Shown here piece after piece: positions 40,316 through 50,293 of a stretch of DNA of 64,000 nucleotides. The position numbers and the translations under genes were made by a program. The notes beneath the pieces are model-generated. The model saw nothing but the letters and a program-made list of their open reading frames with translations, did no database searches and was not told the origin of the DNA. Where the stretch lies: positions 62,001 through 126,000 of the forward strand of contig JABWCI010000002.1 in assembly GCA_013368515.1 (NCBI GenBank), written 5' to 3'. How positions within the stretch are numbered: the first letter of the stretch is position 1; each line of letters starts with the position of its first letter. Source of the stretch: Candidatus Altimarinota bacterium (GTDB taxonomy: Bacteria; Patescibacteriota; Gracilibacteria; BD1-5; UBA6164).

Positions 40316-41185
40316 ATGCAAAAAGTAAAAAAATGTGTTATCCCTGCTGCTTGAATGTGAACTAGATTTTTACCAGCAACAAAAGCACTACCAAAAGAGA
40401 TGTTTCCAATCATAGATAAACCAGTTATGCAAATGCTTGTAGAAGAAGCTATTTCAGCTGGTTGTACAGATATAATAATAGTTACTGGTAGAAGTAAAAG
40501 AGCAATTGAAGATCATTTTGATTCAAATTTTGAACTAGAAGAAAGACTAGATAGAAGTTGAAAATTTGATTATTTAAAAACAGTTAAATGATTGAATAGT
40601 ATGGCAAATATAGTTTATGTAAGACAGCCATATCCAAAATGAGATTGAGATGCTATTCTTAGAACAAAAAATTTGATTTGAGATGAGCCATTTTTGGTAC
40701 TTTTTTGAGATGATATCATAGATAATGAAGTTTCAGCAGCAACACAACTTGTACAAGCTTATGAAAAAACAAACTCTTCAGTAATTTGTTCTTTTCAAGT
40801 TCCAGAAGAAAGGATGTGAAGTTATGGTATCCTTGAATCATCTTCAACTGATGAAGTTTTTAAAGTTGATAGATTTATGGAAAAACCAAAGGCAGAAGCT
40901 ACAAAATCAAGAAATGGTAATATATGAAAATATGTATTAACTCCAGATATTTTTGAGTATCTTGAAAAATCAGAGTCGCTTCATAGTGATTGAGAAACTA
41001 GATTAATAGATGCTTTTGAAGCAATGAGAAAAGATAAAAGTGTATATTGAGTTAGAGTAAAATGAACTCGGCATGATACTTGAAGTAAGATATGATTTTT
41101 AAAAGCAACAATTTCTTACTGACTTAAAAACGATGAAGTAAAAGAAGAACTTAAACAATTTATAAAATCTTTAAATTTAGATTAA
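40316..41185 (+). CDS. galU: UTP-glucose-1-phosphate uridylyltransferase
   Basis: A 289-residue nucleotidyltransferase. [20 protein letters not shown] (residues 7-26) is the GalU nucleotide-binding signature, with both glycines in AGMGTR as [47 protein letters not shown] and FLVLFGDDIID follow. The C-terminus has the [13 protein letters not shown]-type block ([10 protein letters not shown]). It makes UDP-glucose for cell-surface glycans. Length is typical. Its TAA overlaps the ATG of yvcK by one base (TAATG), implying coupled translation. Confidence 0.95.
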
Positions 41186-42384
41186 TGAAAAAAGTAACAA
41201 CAATCGGATGATGAAATGGTCAATCAAATCTACTTGATGGTTTATTTACTATAATATGAGATAGAATAGAGATAACTTCTATAGTTTCTATGAGCGATGA
41301 TGGTAGAACAACTTGAGAACTTATGAGAGTTTTTGAAGATGAATTATGACTTCATCTGCCTCCACCATGAGATTTGAGAAGATGTCTATTTTCTCTTTCA
41401 AATTCTATTTATAGAGACTATTTTAAACTCATTTTTGAATATATATTTTTAAATGAAGAAAATATATCAAAATTTGATATACTTAATTTATTTAGGCAAG
41501 CAAACAAAGAACTTTTATTTTTTTGAAAAGCTTGAATTTTTAAGTCTGAACTTGAAGAGTTTGATCTATCTAGATGAAATTTGTATAGTTTTATAAAAAA
41601 TAAATTTAATAGTTATTTTTCATTTAAGCTGCCTCTAAAAAGTAGTATAAAATGACACAAATTTTGAAATATATTGATGGCAAATTTGTATTATAATCTA
41701 GAAAAAGATTATGATGAGATGATAGATTTTATGCATTATTTACTAGAAGTAAAAGCAAGTGTAGTTCCAGTTACTACAAAAAAAGCTTATATTAGAGCTA
41801 TATTGTGAAATGGAGAAATAGTAGAAAGTCAAGATAGGATTTCAAATGTAGCAAATTACAATTCTTGAATTGCAGATTTAGAGCTTATGGAATGTTCTAT
41901 GGATGCCACACATAATAATGATGTGCATAATTCTATAATTGATAGTGATTTTATAATTATATGACCATGAGATTTATTTACTTCTATTATATCAAATTTT
42001 ATAATTGGTTGAGTTAGTGATTCTATAAGAGAATCTAAAGCAAAACTTATTTATATATGAAACTCTACAAATAAATGATGAGAAACAACAGGTTTAACAC
42101 AACTTGATTTTGTAAATAAGATAGAGAGATTTTTGTGAAGAAGAATAGATTTTTTTGTTATAAATAATAAAAAACCAGAGTTAGATGAAAATCAATTATT
42201 AGAATTTAAAAATGATATTTCAGTAAAAGGTTGAGATTATTTATTTTTGTCTCCTTGAGAAAAAAAAGAACTTGAAAGAAGGAAAATAGTTGTTTTAGAA
42301 AGTGATTTACTTGATAAAAATAGTTTTTATAAACATTCAAAAGAAAAGATAGTTGATGTTTTATCTAAGATATTTTTCTACTAA
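41185..42384 (+). CDS. yvcK: YvcK/CofD-family protein (gluconeogenesis factor)
   Basis: A 399-residue protein. KKVTTIGGGNGQSNLLDGL (residues 2-20) is the family's nucleotide-binding opening. SIVSMSDDGRTTGELMRVF and LPPPGDLRRCLFSLS (about 38-75) are diagnostic of YvcK. Later SDFIIIGPGDLFTSIISNFI (about 255) and LIYIGNSTNKGGETTGLTQLDFV fit. YvcK binds UDP-sugars and is needed for cell shape and peptidoglycan under gluconeogenic growth; its position just after galU (maker of UDP-glucose) fits that. It is somewhat longer than the typical 320 residues, with an insert around residues 90-165. Confidence 0.88.
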
Positions 42385-42388
42385 AAAG

Positions 42389-42469
42389 ACTTTAAAATCT
42401 TAATTTTTAGAAACGAGTACTGTCTGAGCGAAGCGAGTTACGCAGTGAGAAAAACTAAGATTTTAAAGT
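42389..42469. repeat. 81-base GC-containing inverted repeat
   Basis: Arms ACTTTAAAATCTTAATTTTT (42389-42408) and its complement (42450-42469, one mismatch) enclose a core much richer in G and C than its surroundings. The core contains ACTG (42419) pairing with CAGT (42443) around GAGCGAAGCGAG. It lies just after the yvcK stop, so it may serve as the terminator, but core and length go beyond a simple terminator and suggest a REP-like mobile palindrome. Confidence 0.7.
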
Positions 42470-42504
42470 AGAACTAATATCTCTTAATTTTTAATAATTT
42501 TATT

Positions 42505-42903
42505 ATGAATATATTTTCATGAAATTTTACCTTGAAAGGTAATAAAAAAATAGATCTAGATTTTGATTTTGTAGAAACTATTTCTAAAAGTTGAGATAAA
42601 GTTGTATTTGTTTTTGGTGAAACAGAGTTAAAAACAAGTAAAGATTTACTTTTACATATAGTAGAACAAGTTTGAGAACTTAAAAACTATGATTTATCTA
42701 TTTCTAGTGAAGAAAAAGTAGAAATAATTAATCTAGCTTATGAAGATGGTATCTATGAACTTGCTACTTTTGAATGAGAAGAAGTTAGTTTTCAAGAGAT
42801 ATATGATAGATTTAAAGATTTTGAAGAAGTAGTTTCTATCAGAGAAGTAGAGATTTCAGATAGATTTTGAAATAAAAAAGTAAGAGTAGATTTTGTTTAT
42901 TAA
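42505..42903 (+). CDS. Hypothetical protein, 132 aa
   Basis: A soluble acidic 132-residue protein (MNIFSGNFTLKGNKKIDLDF..). It looks alternately beta and alpha: strands KVVFVFGETEL and YELATFEGEEVSF, then a C-terminal EVEISDRFGNKKVRVDFVY. I recognise no family. Its last codons are nine bases from the start of the U32-like gene, so the two are probably translated from one message. It has no signal peptide, TM or cysteine. TGA glycines occur at turns (SGNF, RFGNK), as expected for real coding sequence. Confidence 0.65.
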
Positions 42904-42912
42904 TAAAAAACA

Positions 42913-43983
42913 ATGGAGATTTTTATACATCTAGGAACGAATTTAGAATATTTTGATTTATTAAATAAAGGGAAGCTTTTATCTATGTGAAAGCAAGATA
43001 GAGAGCTTGCTTCTTTTTTCATGGAAAATTTTCCAGGTGAATTAGCTACTACTATTTCACCTCAATATGAAGTAAATTTTATGTGAATCAGGGAAATAAA
43101 AAAGAGATTTTGAACGGATGCTTTCAATAAAATATGAGGTATATATTATGGTAGTGATAATTGTGAATTTTTGGCTCCTACAAAAATCGAAATTGAAAAA
43201 GCGATAGAAAAATTTGTAGAGTTCAATAAAAATTTTCCACCTCATAAAGTAAGAAGTTTTACACTTGTTACCCCTTATGTTTGAGATGCTATGCTTGAAA
43301 GACTTGAAGAATGACTTGCATATTTAAATGAAATAAAAATAAAAAATCCAATTGAAATTGTAGTAAATGATTTTTGAGTTTTGAGATTATTAAACAAAAA
43401 ATATACAAACTTAAAACCTATTTTTGGTAGAGTTGTTCACAAGATTTTAAAAACACCACTTATAGATACTTTTGGTTATGAAGCTCATCCGGCATGAGAA
43501 CTTATAAAAAATAAAACAGAGCAAGAAAAACTAAAACTTAGAGAAGAAATAGTAAAGTGGCAAATGAGATTTTATAATAGTAGTGAGGTAAGTTTAGATG
43601 TATTTAGAAGTTTTTTACAAAAATATAATGTAGGTAGAGTTGCTCTAGATTTTATGGAAAAAAGAGAAGATTTGTTTGATAATAATAGATTTTGAGATGT
43701 AGGCATAGATTTATATTATCCTTGGGCTCTTATATTTACTGGTAGACTTTGTGATACTAGTGCTATAGAAAATCCAGTTAGATGAATGTATGCAACTGAT
43801 GATATATGTCCTAGAACTTGTAATAGATATGATATTTATTATAAGATTAAAACTGTTTGATACAATATGATTCAAAGATGAAATGCTGGTTATAGAAGTG
43901 AACTTAATCTAGATTTTCTAAGAGATGATTTTATAAAAAATCCAAAAAATAGATTTATATTTTCTCCTTTCATAAGTGTATAA
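42913..43983 (+). CDS. Peptidase U32-like protein (UbiV-like), probable [4Fe-4S]
   Basis: A 356-residue protein. The strand IEIVVNDFGVLRLLNKKYTN (about residue 155) resembles the VND-x-G-x-L block of U32 proteins, after SFTLVTPYVGDAMLERLEEG. The C-terminal part LYYPWALIFTGRLCDTSAIE and DDICPRTCNRYD recalls the U32/UbiV family. Exactly four cysteines are evident: SDNC (about 77), RLC, DIC and RTC, the last pair C-x3-C, as in UbiV-type proteins that carry a [4Fe-4S] cluster. The enzymatic role is unknown, and RNA or ubiquinone hydroxylation roles of relatives cannot be transferred. It is cotranscribed with the 42505 gene. Confidence 0.6.
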
Positions 43984-44014
43984 AAAAGATGTGATTTTTA
44001 ATCACATCTTTTTT
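43982..44014. terminator. Bidirectional terminator
   Basis: AAAAAAGATGTGATT / AATCACATCTTTTTT palindrome with a TTT loop between convergent genes ending at 43983 and 44013. Confidence 0.88.
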
Positions 44015-44855
44015 ATTTTTGAGTTTTATATTCTGCTTCATCATAAAGTAAATCAAATTCTTTTAGTAGACTTACTCAAGTATCTGGTATAACCACATAA
44101 GCTTCTTTAATTATTGCTGTTTTATTATTGATTAGAGTATCAAGTAATTTTTTATTATAGTCATTTAATAATGCATATTCTCTTAAAAATTGATTTATGT
44201 ATATCACATAAGTTCTAGCATAATTGTATTTATTTTTTTGTTCTAGATAGTTATTTATGTTTTCTTTACTTGCAACTGCATCTCTCTTTTGATAGTCTGT
44301 ATTTATCTTATTTTTTAGTAATTCAGTCTGTGCATTTGCATCTACCATTTCTCTTGAAAATATATCTTTTTGTTCATTTAGTGATATTATTTGTTTTACT
44401 GATTTTTCATATCTGAATTCCAATTGTCATATTATAGCATCAAGAGTTTCAGCTCTATTTTTAGAGTTTGAAAGTAATCATTTTATATCAGTTTTAAGTA
44501 CATTTTTATATTCTTCTAAAACTATCATATTTGCAGCAATAAGTTCTTGACTTCAAACTTCTCAATTTAAAACTAGATTATTAACTGAAAAGACATCTTT
44601 ATAAATAGTTGCAGGTATTTCGGTTCTTTGTTTATATCTGATACCTATATTTGTTGTTATAGCAACTCATGTTTTTCAAAGTTTAGAGTTATTTACATTT
44701 TGATAATTTATATTATTTGTATTTTGCTCTGTTGCACTATTTAGTTTAGTGGTTTCAGTTGCATTTAATATATTATTTCATAATGAAAAACCAACTACTA
44801 TAATTGTAGTTAGAGTAATAACTTTCAATAAAAATCATTTAAATTTTCTAGACAT
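44013..44855 (-). CDS. Exported or membrane-anchored coiled-coil protein, unknown
   Basis: A 280-residue protein. The N-terminus is basic then hydrophobic (RKFKGFLLKVITLTTIIVVG, residues 3-22), a signal peptide or anchor. After a Thr/Asn-rich linker come helices with coiled-coil character: ELIAANMIVLEEYKNVLKTD, QLEFRYEKSVKQIISLNEQK and EMVDANAQTELLKNKINTDY, up to about residue 210. I recognise no family. It is monocistronic, divergent from the pilin gene at 44995, so a role at the cell surface with the pilin is possible but is inference only. Confidence 0.65.
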
Positions 44856-44994
44856 ATTTTTTCTTTATAAGTTTATTTATCTTATTTTAACATATTTTTT
44901 TTGTATATGAAAATATTTTAATAGTTTTTTTTATTTTTTGATTTTTATCATATTTTTAATATGATTTTAATATAATATTTTTAATATTTAAAAT

Positions 44995-45888
44995 ATGAAT
45001 AAAAAAGCTTTTACCTTGGTAGAATTGATAGTTGTTATAACTATTTTGGCTATTTTATGAACTATATGATTTACAACTTATACTGGATATACTTCAGAAG
45101 CTAGAGATTCTTCTAGATTAGCAGATTTATCAAATATAAAAAAAGCTATAGATTTATATGAAATAAACAATTCTAAATTACCAGAAATAACTTCAAGTTT
45201 TGATGTCTATTTTTGAGCAAATCTTTTATTTTCTCAATGAACTTTTTGATCAGATACTGTTCCTACTTTAAAATGACTTATAAATGAAGTTCCTAAAGAT
45301 CCAGTTACTTGAGATGCTTATTCTTATTCTCTTTCTCAAGATAAAACTGAATATGAGACAGGATGATTTTTAGAAAATGAAAAACTTTCTTATTCTCCTA
45401 TATCAAAAGCAAACGCTTGAACAACTATAGCACAATCAGTACTTAGATGAAACTATAACTGACAATTTATAAAAATCATATCATGAGATAATGTTTTAGC
45501 TTTTGCCTCTCCTTCTATCACAACAAATAATCAAGGAGTTAATTCTTTACAAGATATTTCAAATCAAAATTTATTTGTTTATGATGGTTTCTATAATCTA
45601 CCTGCAAATTTTGTAAATAGTAGATATAGTGTAGTTTGAAGTACAACAAATAGATTTTTAAATACTGATAGTATAGAGATATATAATTGAACTTTAGTAG
45701 ATTTAAATCAAGATGTAAACCAATTGAGATTTATAGAAAATTTACAAAATGCATATAGAGATACAGATTTATCAGGTAAATTTATAATAAGTAAATTATT
45801 AAGTAAAGATTTAAATAGTAGTGAAACTTTAAAAGATGCAAAAATCATGTTAAACACTTTGGTTTCAGATAAAATCTCAATAAAATAA
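44995..45888 (+). CDS. Type IV pilin-like protein (second prepilin)
   Basis: A 297-residue protein starting MNKKAFTLVELIVVITILAI, a class III signal with cleavage expected between Ala and Phe and Glu at +5; the helix continues through LGTIGFTTYTGYTSEARDSS, with several TGA glycines. The globular part is Ser/Asn/Asp-rich, without cysteines, and includes VPKDPVTGDAYSYSLSQDK, the pattern of pseudopilins that bind calcium or peptide. It differs in sequence from the pilin at 23769-24584 beyond the N-terminal helix. The pilus assembly machinery is not in the window. A hairpin follows the stop. Confidence 0.85.
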
Positions 45889-45913
45889 GTAAACACTTTG
45901 TTTACTTTTTTTT
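45887..45913 (+). terminator. Terminator after pilin gene
   Basis: AAGTAAACA / TGTTTACTT stem with CTT loop and a run of T. Confidence 0.8.
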
Positions 45914-45974
45914 GTGTTTTTACAATTTATTTGTATACTTCAAACTATTGTTTAAACATCTAAAAATATAAAAA

Positions 45975-48137
45975 ATGAGTGAAAATTTATTTGAATTGAA
46001 ATCAAAATACAAACCAAGTCCTGACCAGCAAAATGCGATAACTCAGTTGACTTGATTTTTAAATTCTGGACACAAATTTCAAACACTTTGGTGAGTAACT
46101 TGAAGTGGTAAGACATTTACCATGGCAAATATAATAAAAGAGATAAATAAACCAACTTTGATTATAGCTCATAACAAAACTCTGGCAGCTCAACTTGCTC
46201 AAGAATTTAAAGAGTTTTTTCCAAATAATGCAGTCCATTACTTTGTGTCATATTATGATTATTATCAACCAGAAGCTTATGTATCAAAAACAGATACATA
46301 TATAGAAAAAGAGGCAACAATAAATGAAGAAATAGATAGACTTCGCCATGCTGCAACTCAAGATTTACTGACTCGTAGAGATGTAGTAATAGTAGCTTCT
46401 GTTTCATGTATCTATGGTATATGAGATATAAGTGCATATAGTGATGCTACTTTTGACTTAAAAGTAGGGGAAAACTATGTACTTGAAGACTTACTAAAAA
46501 AACTAGTAAGTATGCAATATAAGAGATCATTTAATGATTTTAAACCAGGTAATTTTCTCGTGATGTGAGATGTACTTGAGATATATCCTGCTAGTAGCGA
46601 AACTGTTATTACAGTAGAGTTTTGGTGAGAAGAAATTAGTCAAATCACAAGTAGAAATTACCTAACAGGTGAGATATATGAATATCTTAACGAAGTGACT
46701 ATATTTCCAGCAAAACATACAGTTACAACAAAAGATGAAATAGAAAAAATAGTTCCAGATATAAAAGCAGAATTAGAAGAAAGACTTGCTTATTTTCAAA
46801 GTATTTGAGATGTACTTAAATATGAAAGACTTAAAACAAAGGTAGAATACGACCTAGAAATGATGCAAGAAGTATGATATGTAAATGGTATAGAAAACTA
46901 TTCTAGATACTTAGATGGTAGAACTTCGTGAGTAGCTCCTGCAACTCTTATGGATTATTTTGGTGATGATTATCTGATGCTTGTCGATGAATCACATATG
47001 ACTTTTAGTCAAATAGGTTGAATGTATGCTGGAGATAGAGCAAGAAAAGTAAATCTAGTAGAAAATGGTTTTAGATTGCCAAGTGCGATGGATAATAGAC
47101 CTCTTAAATTTGAAGAATTTGAATCAAAAATGAAAAAAGTAGTTGCAGTTTCAGCAACTCCAGGTAAATACGATATAGCAAATAGTACAAATAATCCAGA
47201 ATTATTTTACGATTTTGACCCAATAGTTGATTGAGTTTGGAAAGCAGATGAAAATACTAGAATAGTACCTCAAATGATGAGACCAACATGACTTCTTGAC
47301 CCAGAAATAATACTTAGACCTATGGAATTTATGGTTGATGATATCATGAAAAATATAAGCGATGTAGTTGAAAAAAACGAAAGAATTTTGATTACAACTA
47401 TTACAAAAAGATCAAGCGAAGAATTGACAGATTATCTACTTTGAAACTGAGTAAAAGTAAAATATCTTCACTCTGAAATAGAAACTCTAGAGAGACTTGA
47501 AACTCTAAAGGAATTAAGAGAATGAAAAATAGATGTAATAGTTTGAGTGAATTTACTTAGAGAAGGTCTTGATTTACCAGAAGTAAGCAAGATATGTATA
47601 CTAGATGCTGATAAACAAGGTTTCCTTAGAAGTGAATCTTCTCTTATACAGATAATTTGAAGAGCTGCAAGAAATCAAAATGGTAAGGTTTATATGTATA
47701 GTGAACAACTAAAAAGATGAGAATTTGATGGAAAAAACATGATAGTAAAAGAAAAATCAGGAGATAAAATATTACCTATAGAACAAGACTGACTTTTTAG
47801 AGTAGATGCTTGAAAACTATGTAACAATGAGTGACTTATCATAAGTGAAGCTATGAGAAAAGCTATAAATTTAACTTATTATAGAAGAAATTTACAACAA
47901 AAATACAACGAAGAAAATGGTATAACTCCGACAACAGTTTTTAGCGAAATCAAAGATATGTGACTTAAATCAAATAAAACAAAAAGAGATTATAGTACTC
48001 TTGATAAAAAATCAGTTGAAAAAGAGTTAGCAAGACTAGAATTGGAGATGGATATAGCTGCTGCAAATATGGAATACGAAAAAGCAGCAGAACTTAGAGA
48101 TCAGATATTGGAACTAAAAAAACCAAGAAAAAAATAA
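45975..48137 (+). CDS. uvrB: Excinuclease ABC subunit B
   Basis: A 720-residue UvrB, the damage-verifying helicase-like subunit of nucleotide excision repair. Walker A is [18 protein letters not shown] (about residues 37-54); two of its glycines, including GSGKT, are TGA. Next are [40 protein letters not shown] (the beta-hairpin region), [24 protein letters not shown]-equivalent [10 protein letters not shown], then [14 protein letters not shown] and [13 protein letters not shown]. The C-terminal UVR domain ([21 protein letters not shown]) contacts UvrC. It is slightly longer than average. uvrA and uvrC are not in the window. It may share a message with the next gene, 21 bases on. Confidence 0.97.
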
Positions 48138-48158
48138 TTATAATTTAAAAATATTTTT

Positions 48159-49076
48159 ATGAATTACAATCATATAACAGATGTTTGAGCTACCCAATGA
48201 AGTGGTACAGATTCACTTTTGAGAATACAAAAACAATATGAAACTCTAAATATGCCAGCTAGAATAATTCCAGCTGGACATTCTCCTTTGCATGTAGCAT
48301 TTACAGCTTGTAGTGAACTAGATGCAAAAGCATACAACAATGCAAAACAAGTACTAGATATATTTTCTCTTAAATCATGAGAAATAAAAGCATTTGCATT
48401 AAATAGTGCTCCAAGAAATGAAAAAAGTGCAAAAGAAAACTGACAAGAAAATCATATAATTAGAGTAGTTTCAAAACACGGAAGAGTATTTTTAATCTAT
48501 GGTTTAGATGTGGCTTCTTGGGTTTGTGAATTTGAATGAAGAGAAAATGTATCATTACAAAAAATCATTTCTCTATGAGATATAATCCCAGATACTTCTA
48601 GTGGTTCTCAATTTCGTTCTGCTGAACATTTGCCAATAGTTCATTTTTTAGAATCAAAATGAGCTACACTTAAACATACAAAATACGAAGAATTAAATGT
48701 AGGAGATGTAGCGCCTCTTATAGACTTAAAAGAAGAAAATACTTTTGTTATAGCTCCACCAGATGAATTTGGAAATGGTAGAATCATACTTTCAAAAAAA
48801 CTTTTTGAAAAAGTATTGGAACAAAAAACAGTAAAACTTACTTGAGATATAGATAAATCATTTGTAGTGAAAAAATCTCTGACTCTTGTAGAACCAGGGG
48901 AATTATCTATTTGGCCTAGTTCAAATCATTTTTATAATCCTGATATCATAGTTGCAAATTTAGGTACTAGATGGAAAGCTGGTACTACAAAAACAACAGA
49001 TAAAGATACTGTTGATTTATCAAAAAAACTAGAAAAATGTGTAGGTCAAAAAGGTGAAATAAAATTTAAAAAATAA
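48159..49076 (+). CDS. Conserved hypothetical protein, possibly SAM hydrolase/adenosyltransferase-like
   Basis: A 305-residue soluble protein that I cannot place firmly. The N-terminus NHITDVGATQGSGTDSLLRI, the later EIKAFALNSAPRN and VFLIYGLDVASWVCEFEG, and the C-terminal VIAPPDEFGNGRIILSKKLF are arranged like the TDFG, VDPGVG, PDNG and D-x-FGN blocks of the SAM-hydroxide adenosyltransferase family, but all are degenerate. If related, the catalytic residues are altered. It has no signal peptide or TM. It follows uvrB by 21 bases and precedes a strong promoter. The call rests on spacing and weak similarity only. Confidence 0.4.
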
Positions 49077-49078
49077 TT

Positions 49079-49106
49079 TTGACAAATATATATTATATAG
49101 TATAAT
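49079..49106 (+). promoter_or_regulatory. Consensus sigma70-type promoter
   Basis: Perfect TTGACA, a 16-base spacer, then perfect TATAAT, with the -10 box ending 32 bases before the ATG at 49139. The -35 box begins two bases after the stop of the preceding gene. It is the best promoter in the window. Confidence 0.8.
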
Positions 49107-49138
49107 CTAAATTACTTTAATAAGTAATAATTATAGAT

Positions 49139-49507
49139 ATGACAAATGAATCTTTACAAACTGGTACAAATGTTGTTAAAATGCCTATAACTACTTTGAT
49201 GCATGCAAGTTTAAATACTAAAGATGTTATGTTTAATAAACCATTTGAAAGTGTAAAAGATGTACAAGATTTTATGATATGGCTTGTTATAAATGGTTCT
49301 ATGGATGCAACTATAAAATGATTGGATTGAAAAACATTGACTCAAAGAGAATGTGTTTGAAAAGACCATTTTATCTTGTCTCAAGAATCTATAAATCTTT
49401 GCATATGAGCACTTAAATTGATAAACAAGGATGCTAGATTATTACTTACTCCATGAGTTGAAGAACAAGTGAGTTTGATTATAAATAAATGAAGAAAAAC
49501 TGCATAA
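49139..49507 (+). CDS. Small hypothetical protein, probably highly expressed
   Basis: A 122-residue soluble protein (MTNESLQTGTNVVKMPITTL..). Helix-rich by eye: SVKDVQDFMIWLVINGSMDA, then LSQESINLCIGALKLINKDA, ending LLLTPGVEEQVSLIINKGRKTA. I recognise no family. The exact-consensus promoter just upstream and the strong terminator at the stop codon make a self-contained monocistronic unit placed immediately before ssrA, which suggests abundant expression. No cysteine-rich or DNA-binding motif is evident. Confidence 0.65.
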
Positions 49508-49525
49508 GCAGTTTTTTATTTTTTA
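49495..49525 (+). terminator. Terminator overlapping a stop codon
   Basis: AAAAACTGC / GCAGTTTTT stem; the loop ATAA contains the stop codon of the small hypothetical gene. Confidence 0.85.
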
Positions 49526-49527
49526 CT

Positions 49528-49554
49528 TTGAAAAATCAGTTTTTCAAATATAAT
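49528..49554 (+). promoter_or_regulatory. ssrA promoter
   Basis: TTGAAA, 15-base spacer, perfect TATAAT (49549-49554). The tmRNA 5' end at 49563 is at the expected distance for transcription start. Confidence 0.7.
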
Positions 49555-49562
49555 AAAAATAC

Positions 49563-50007
49563 GGGGCTATTTATGGTTTCTATCGGGAGAATCGTCCGGG
49601 TTATATGCTATTAGGGAGATGTTTATGCCTTCCTCAATCAATCATAAACAAGCATAATTGCTAAAACAAGAATTCAAGGTGGTTTAACTGCATTTAAAAA
49701 TGCTTTAACTCCAGCTTTCGTTGTTGCATAATAACTTGCAATAACAGTAGCCTTCACAAGTTGATGAGCGCCGGTTGGCCTGCTACAAAATCTATAATCT
49801 TTCACTTGAAGAATTTTATAGATTATACATTCAAGTCTTATAGGATCGGTTTTGACAAAGTCTTGTACCTATAAGTACCGATAGACAAGGTCTTCTTTTA
49901 CACTTTTTGTTTGTTTTTCATGTAAAAGAATATCAAAATAAACTATAATAGTAGATGTGTTTCCTTGGCCTTCCGAGACACGAGTTCAAATCTCGTTAGC
50001 TCCACCA
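49563..50007 (+). ncRNA. ssrA: tmRNA (SsrA)
   Basis: A 445-base transfer-messenger RNA that rescues ribosomes stalled on broken messages. The 5' end GGGGCTATTTATGG and 3' end TTAGCTCCACCA form the Ala-tRNA-like acceptor (GGGGCTA / TAGCTCC). The T-arm is ACGAG-TTCAAAT-CTCGT, and the CCA is encoded. Between them lie the pseudoknot region GC-richer than the genome and the tag ORF at 49660. The downstream pairing ATCTATAATCT... / AGATTATA region forms internal helices. Its 3' end is a well-known integration site for mobile DNA, and an accessory island starts right after it. Confidence 0.95.
49660..49731 (+). other. tmRNA tag-peptide reading frame
   Basis: Starting at the resume codon GCT, the frame reads AKTRIQGGLTAFKNALTP then AFVVA, followed by TAA TAA. 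At 23 residues it is longer than the usual 8-15 and more basic. The hydrophobic end FVVA is analogous to the LAA end recognised by proteases. Glycines use GGT here, not TGA. The exact resume codon is inferred from conservation of Ala. Confidence 0.7.
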
Positions 50008-50262
50008 TTCTTCGTTTTTTCGAAGAAAAAACTTCGAATGGCACAGCCATTTGAACAGAAGAATGCCCTTCGTAGCTTTAGCGAAGAATGGGCAATAATG
50101 GCACAGCCATTCTTCTTTTGTGAAAATTAAAATTATAAAAAGAACATTATATTAAAAAGCGAAAAATGTCCTTCGTAGCCTTGGCGAAGAATGGACAAAA
50201 TTTCCATTTCATTACATTAGCTTCGAATGGCATCTTTCTTCACTAAAGTTACGAAGGACAAG
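50008..50262. repeat. Cluster of REP-like palindromes 3' of ssrA
   Basis: Three versions of a motif of the form CCTTCGTAGCYTTRGCGAAGAATGG occur: GCCC-TTCG..CGAA-GAAT-GGGC at 50065-50093, TGTCC-TTCG..CGAA-GAAT-GGACA at 50167-50197, and an inverted copy ending ACGAAGGACA at 50237-50260. The 14-base ATGGCACAGCCATT appears at 50038-50051 and exactly 60 bases later at 50098-50111. A TTCTTCG / CGAAGAA hairpin (50008-50027) touches the tmRNA end and may terminate it. There is no gene in this stretch. Confidence 0.8.
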
Positions 50263-50293
50263 CTAGTCTAAATATATTTTAATAAAATAAAAA

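Noticed and set aside
42389-42469. tRNA-like or 6S/RNase P RNA gene
   Set aside because: The palindrome lacks cloverleaf features and conserved RNA motifs; it is described as a repeat instead.
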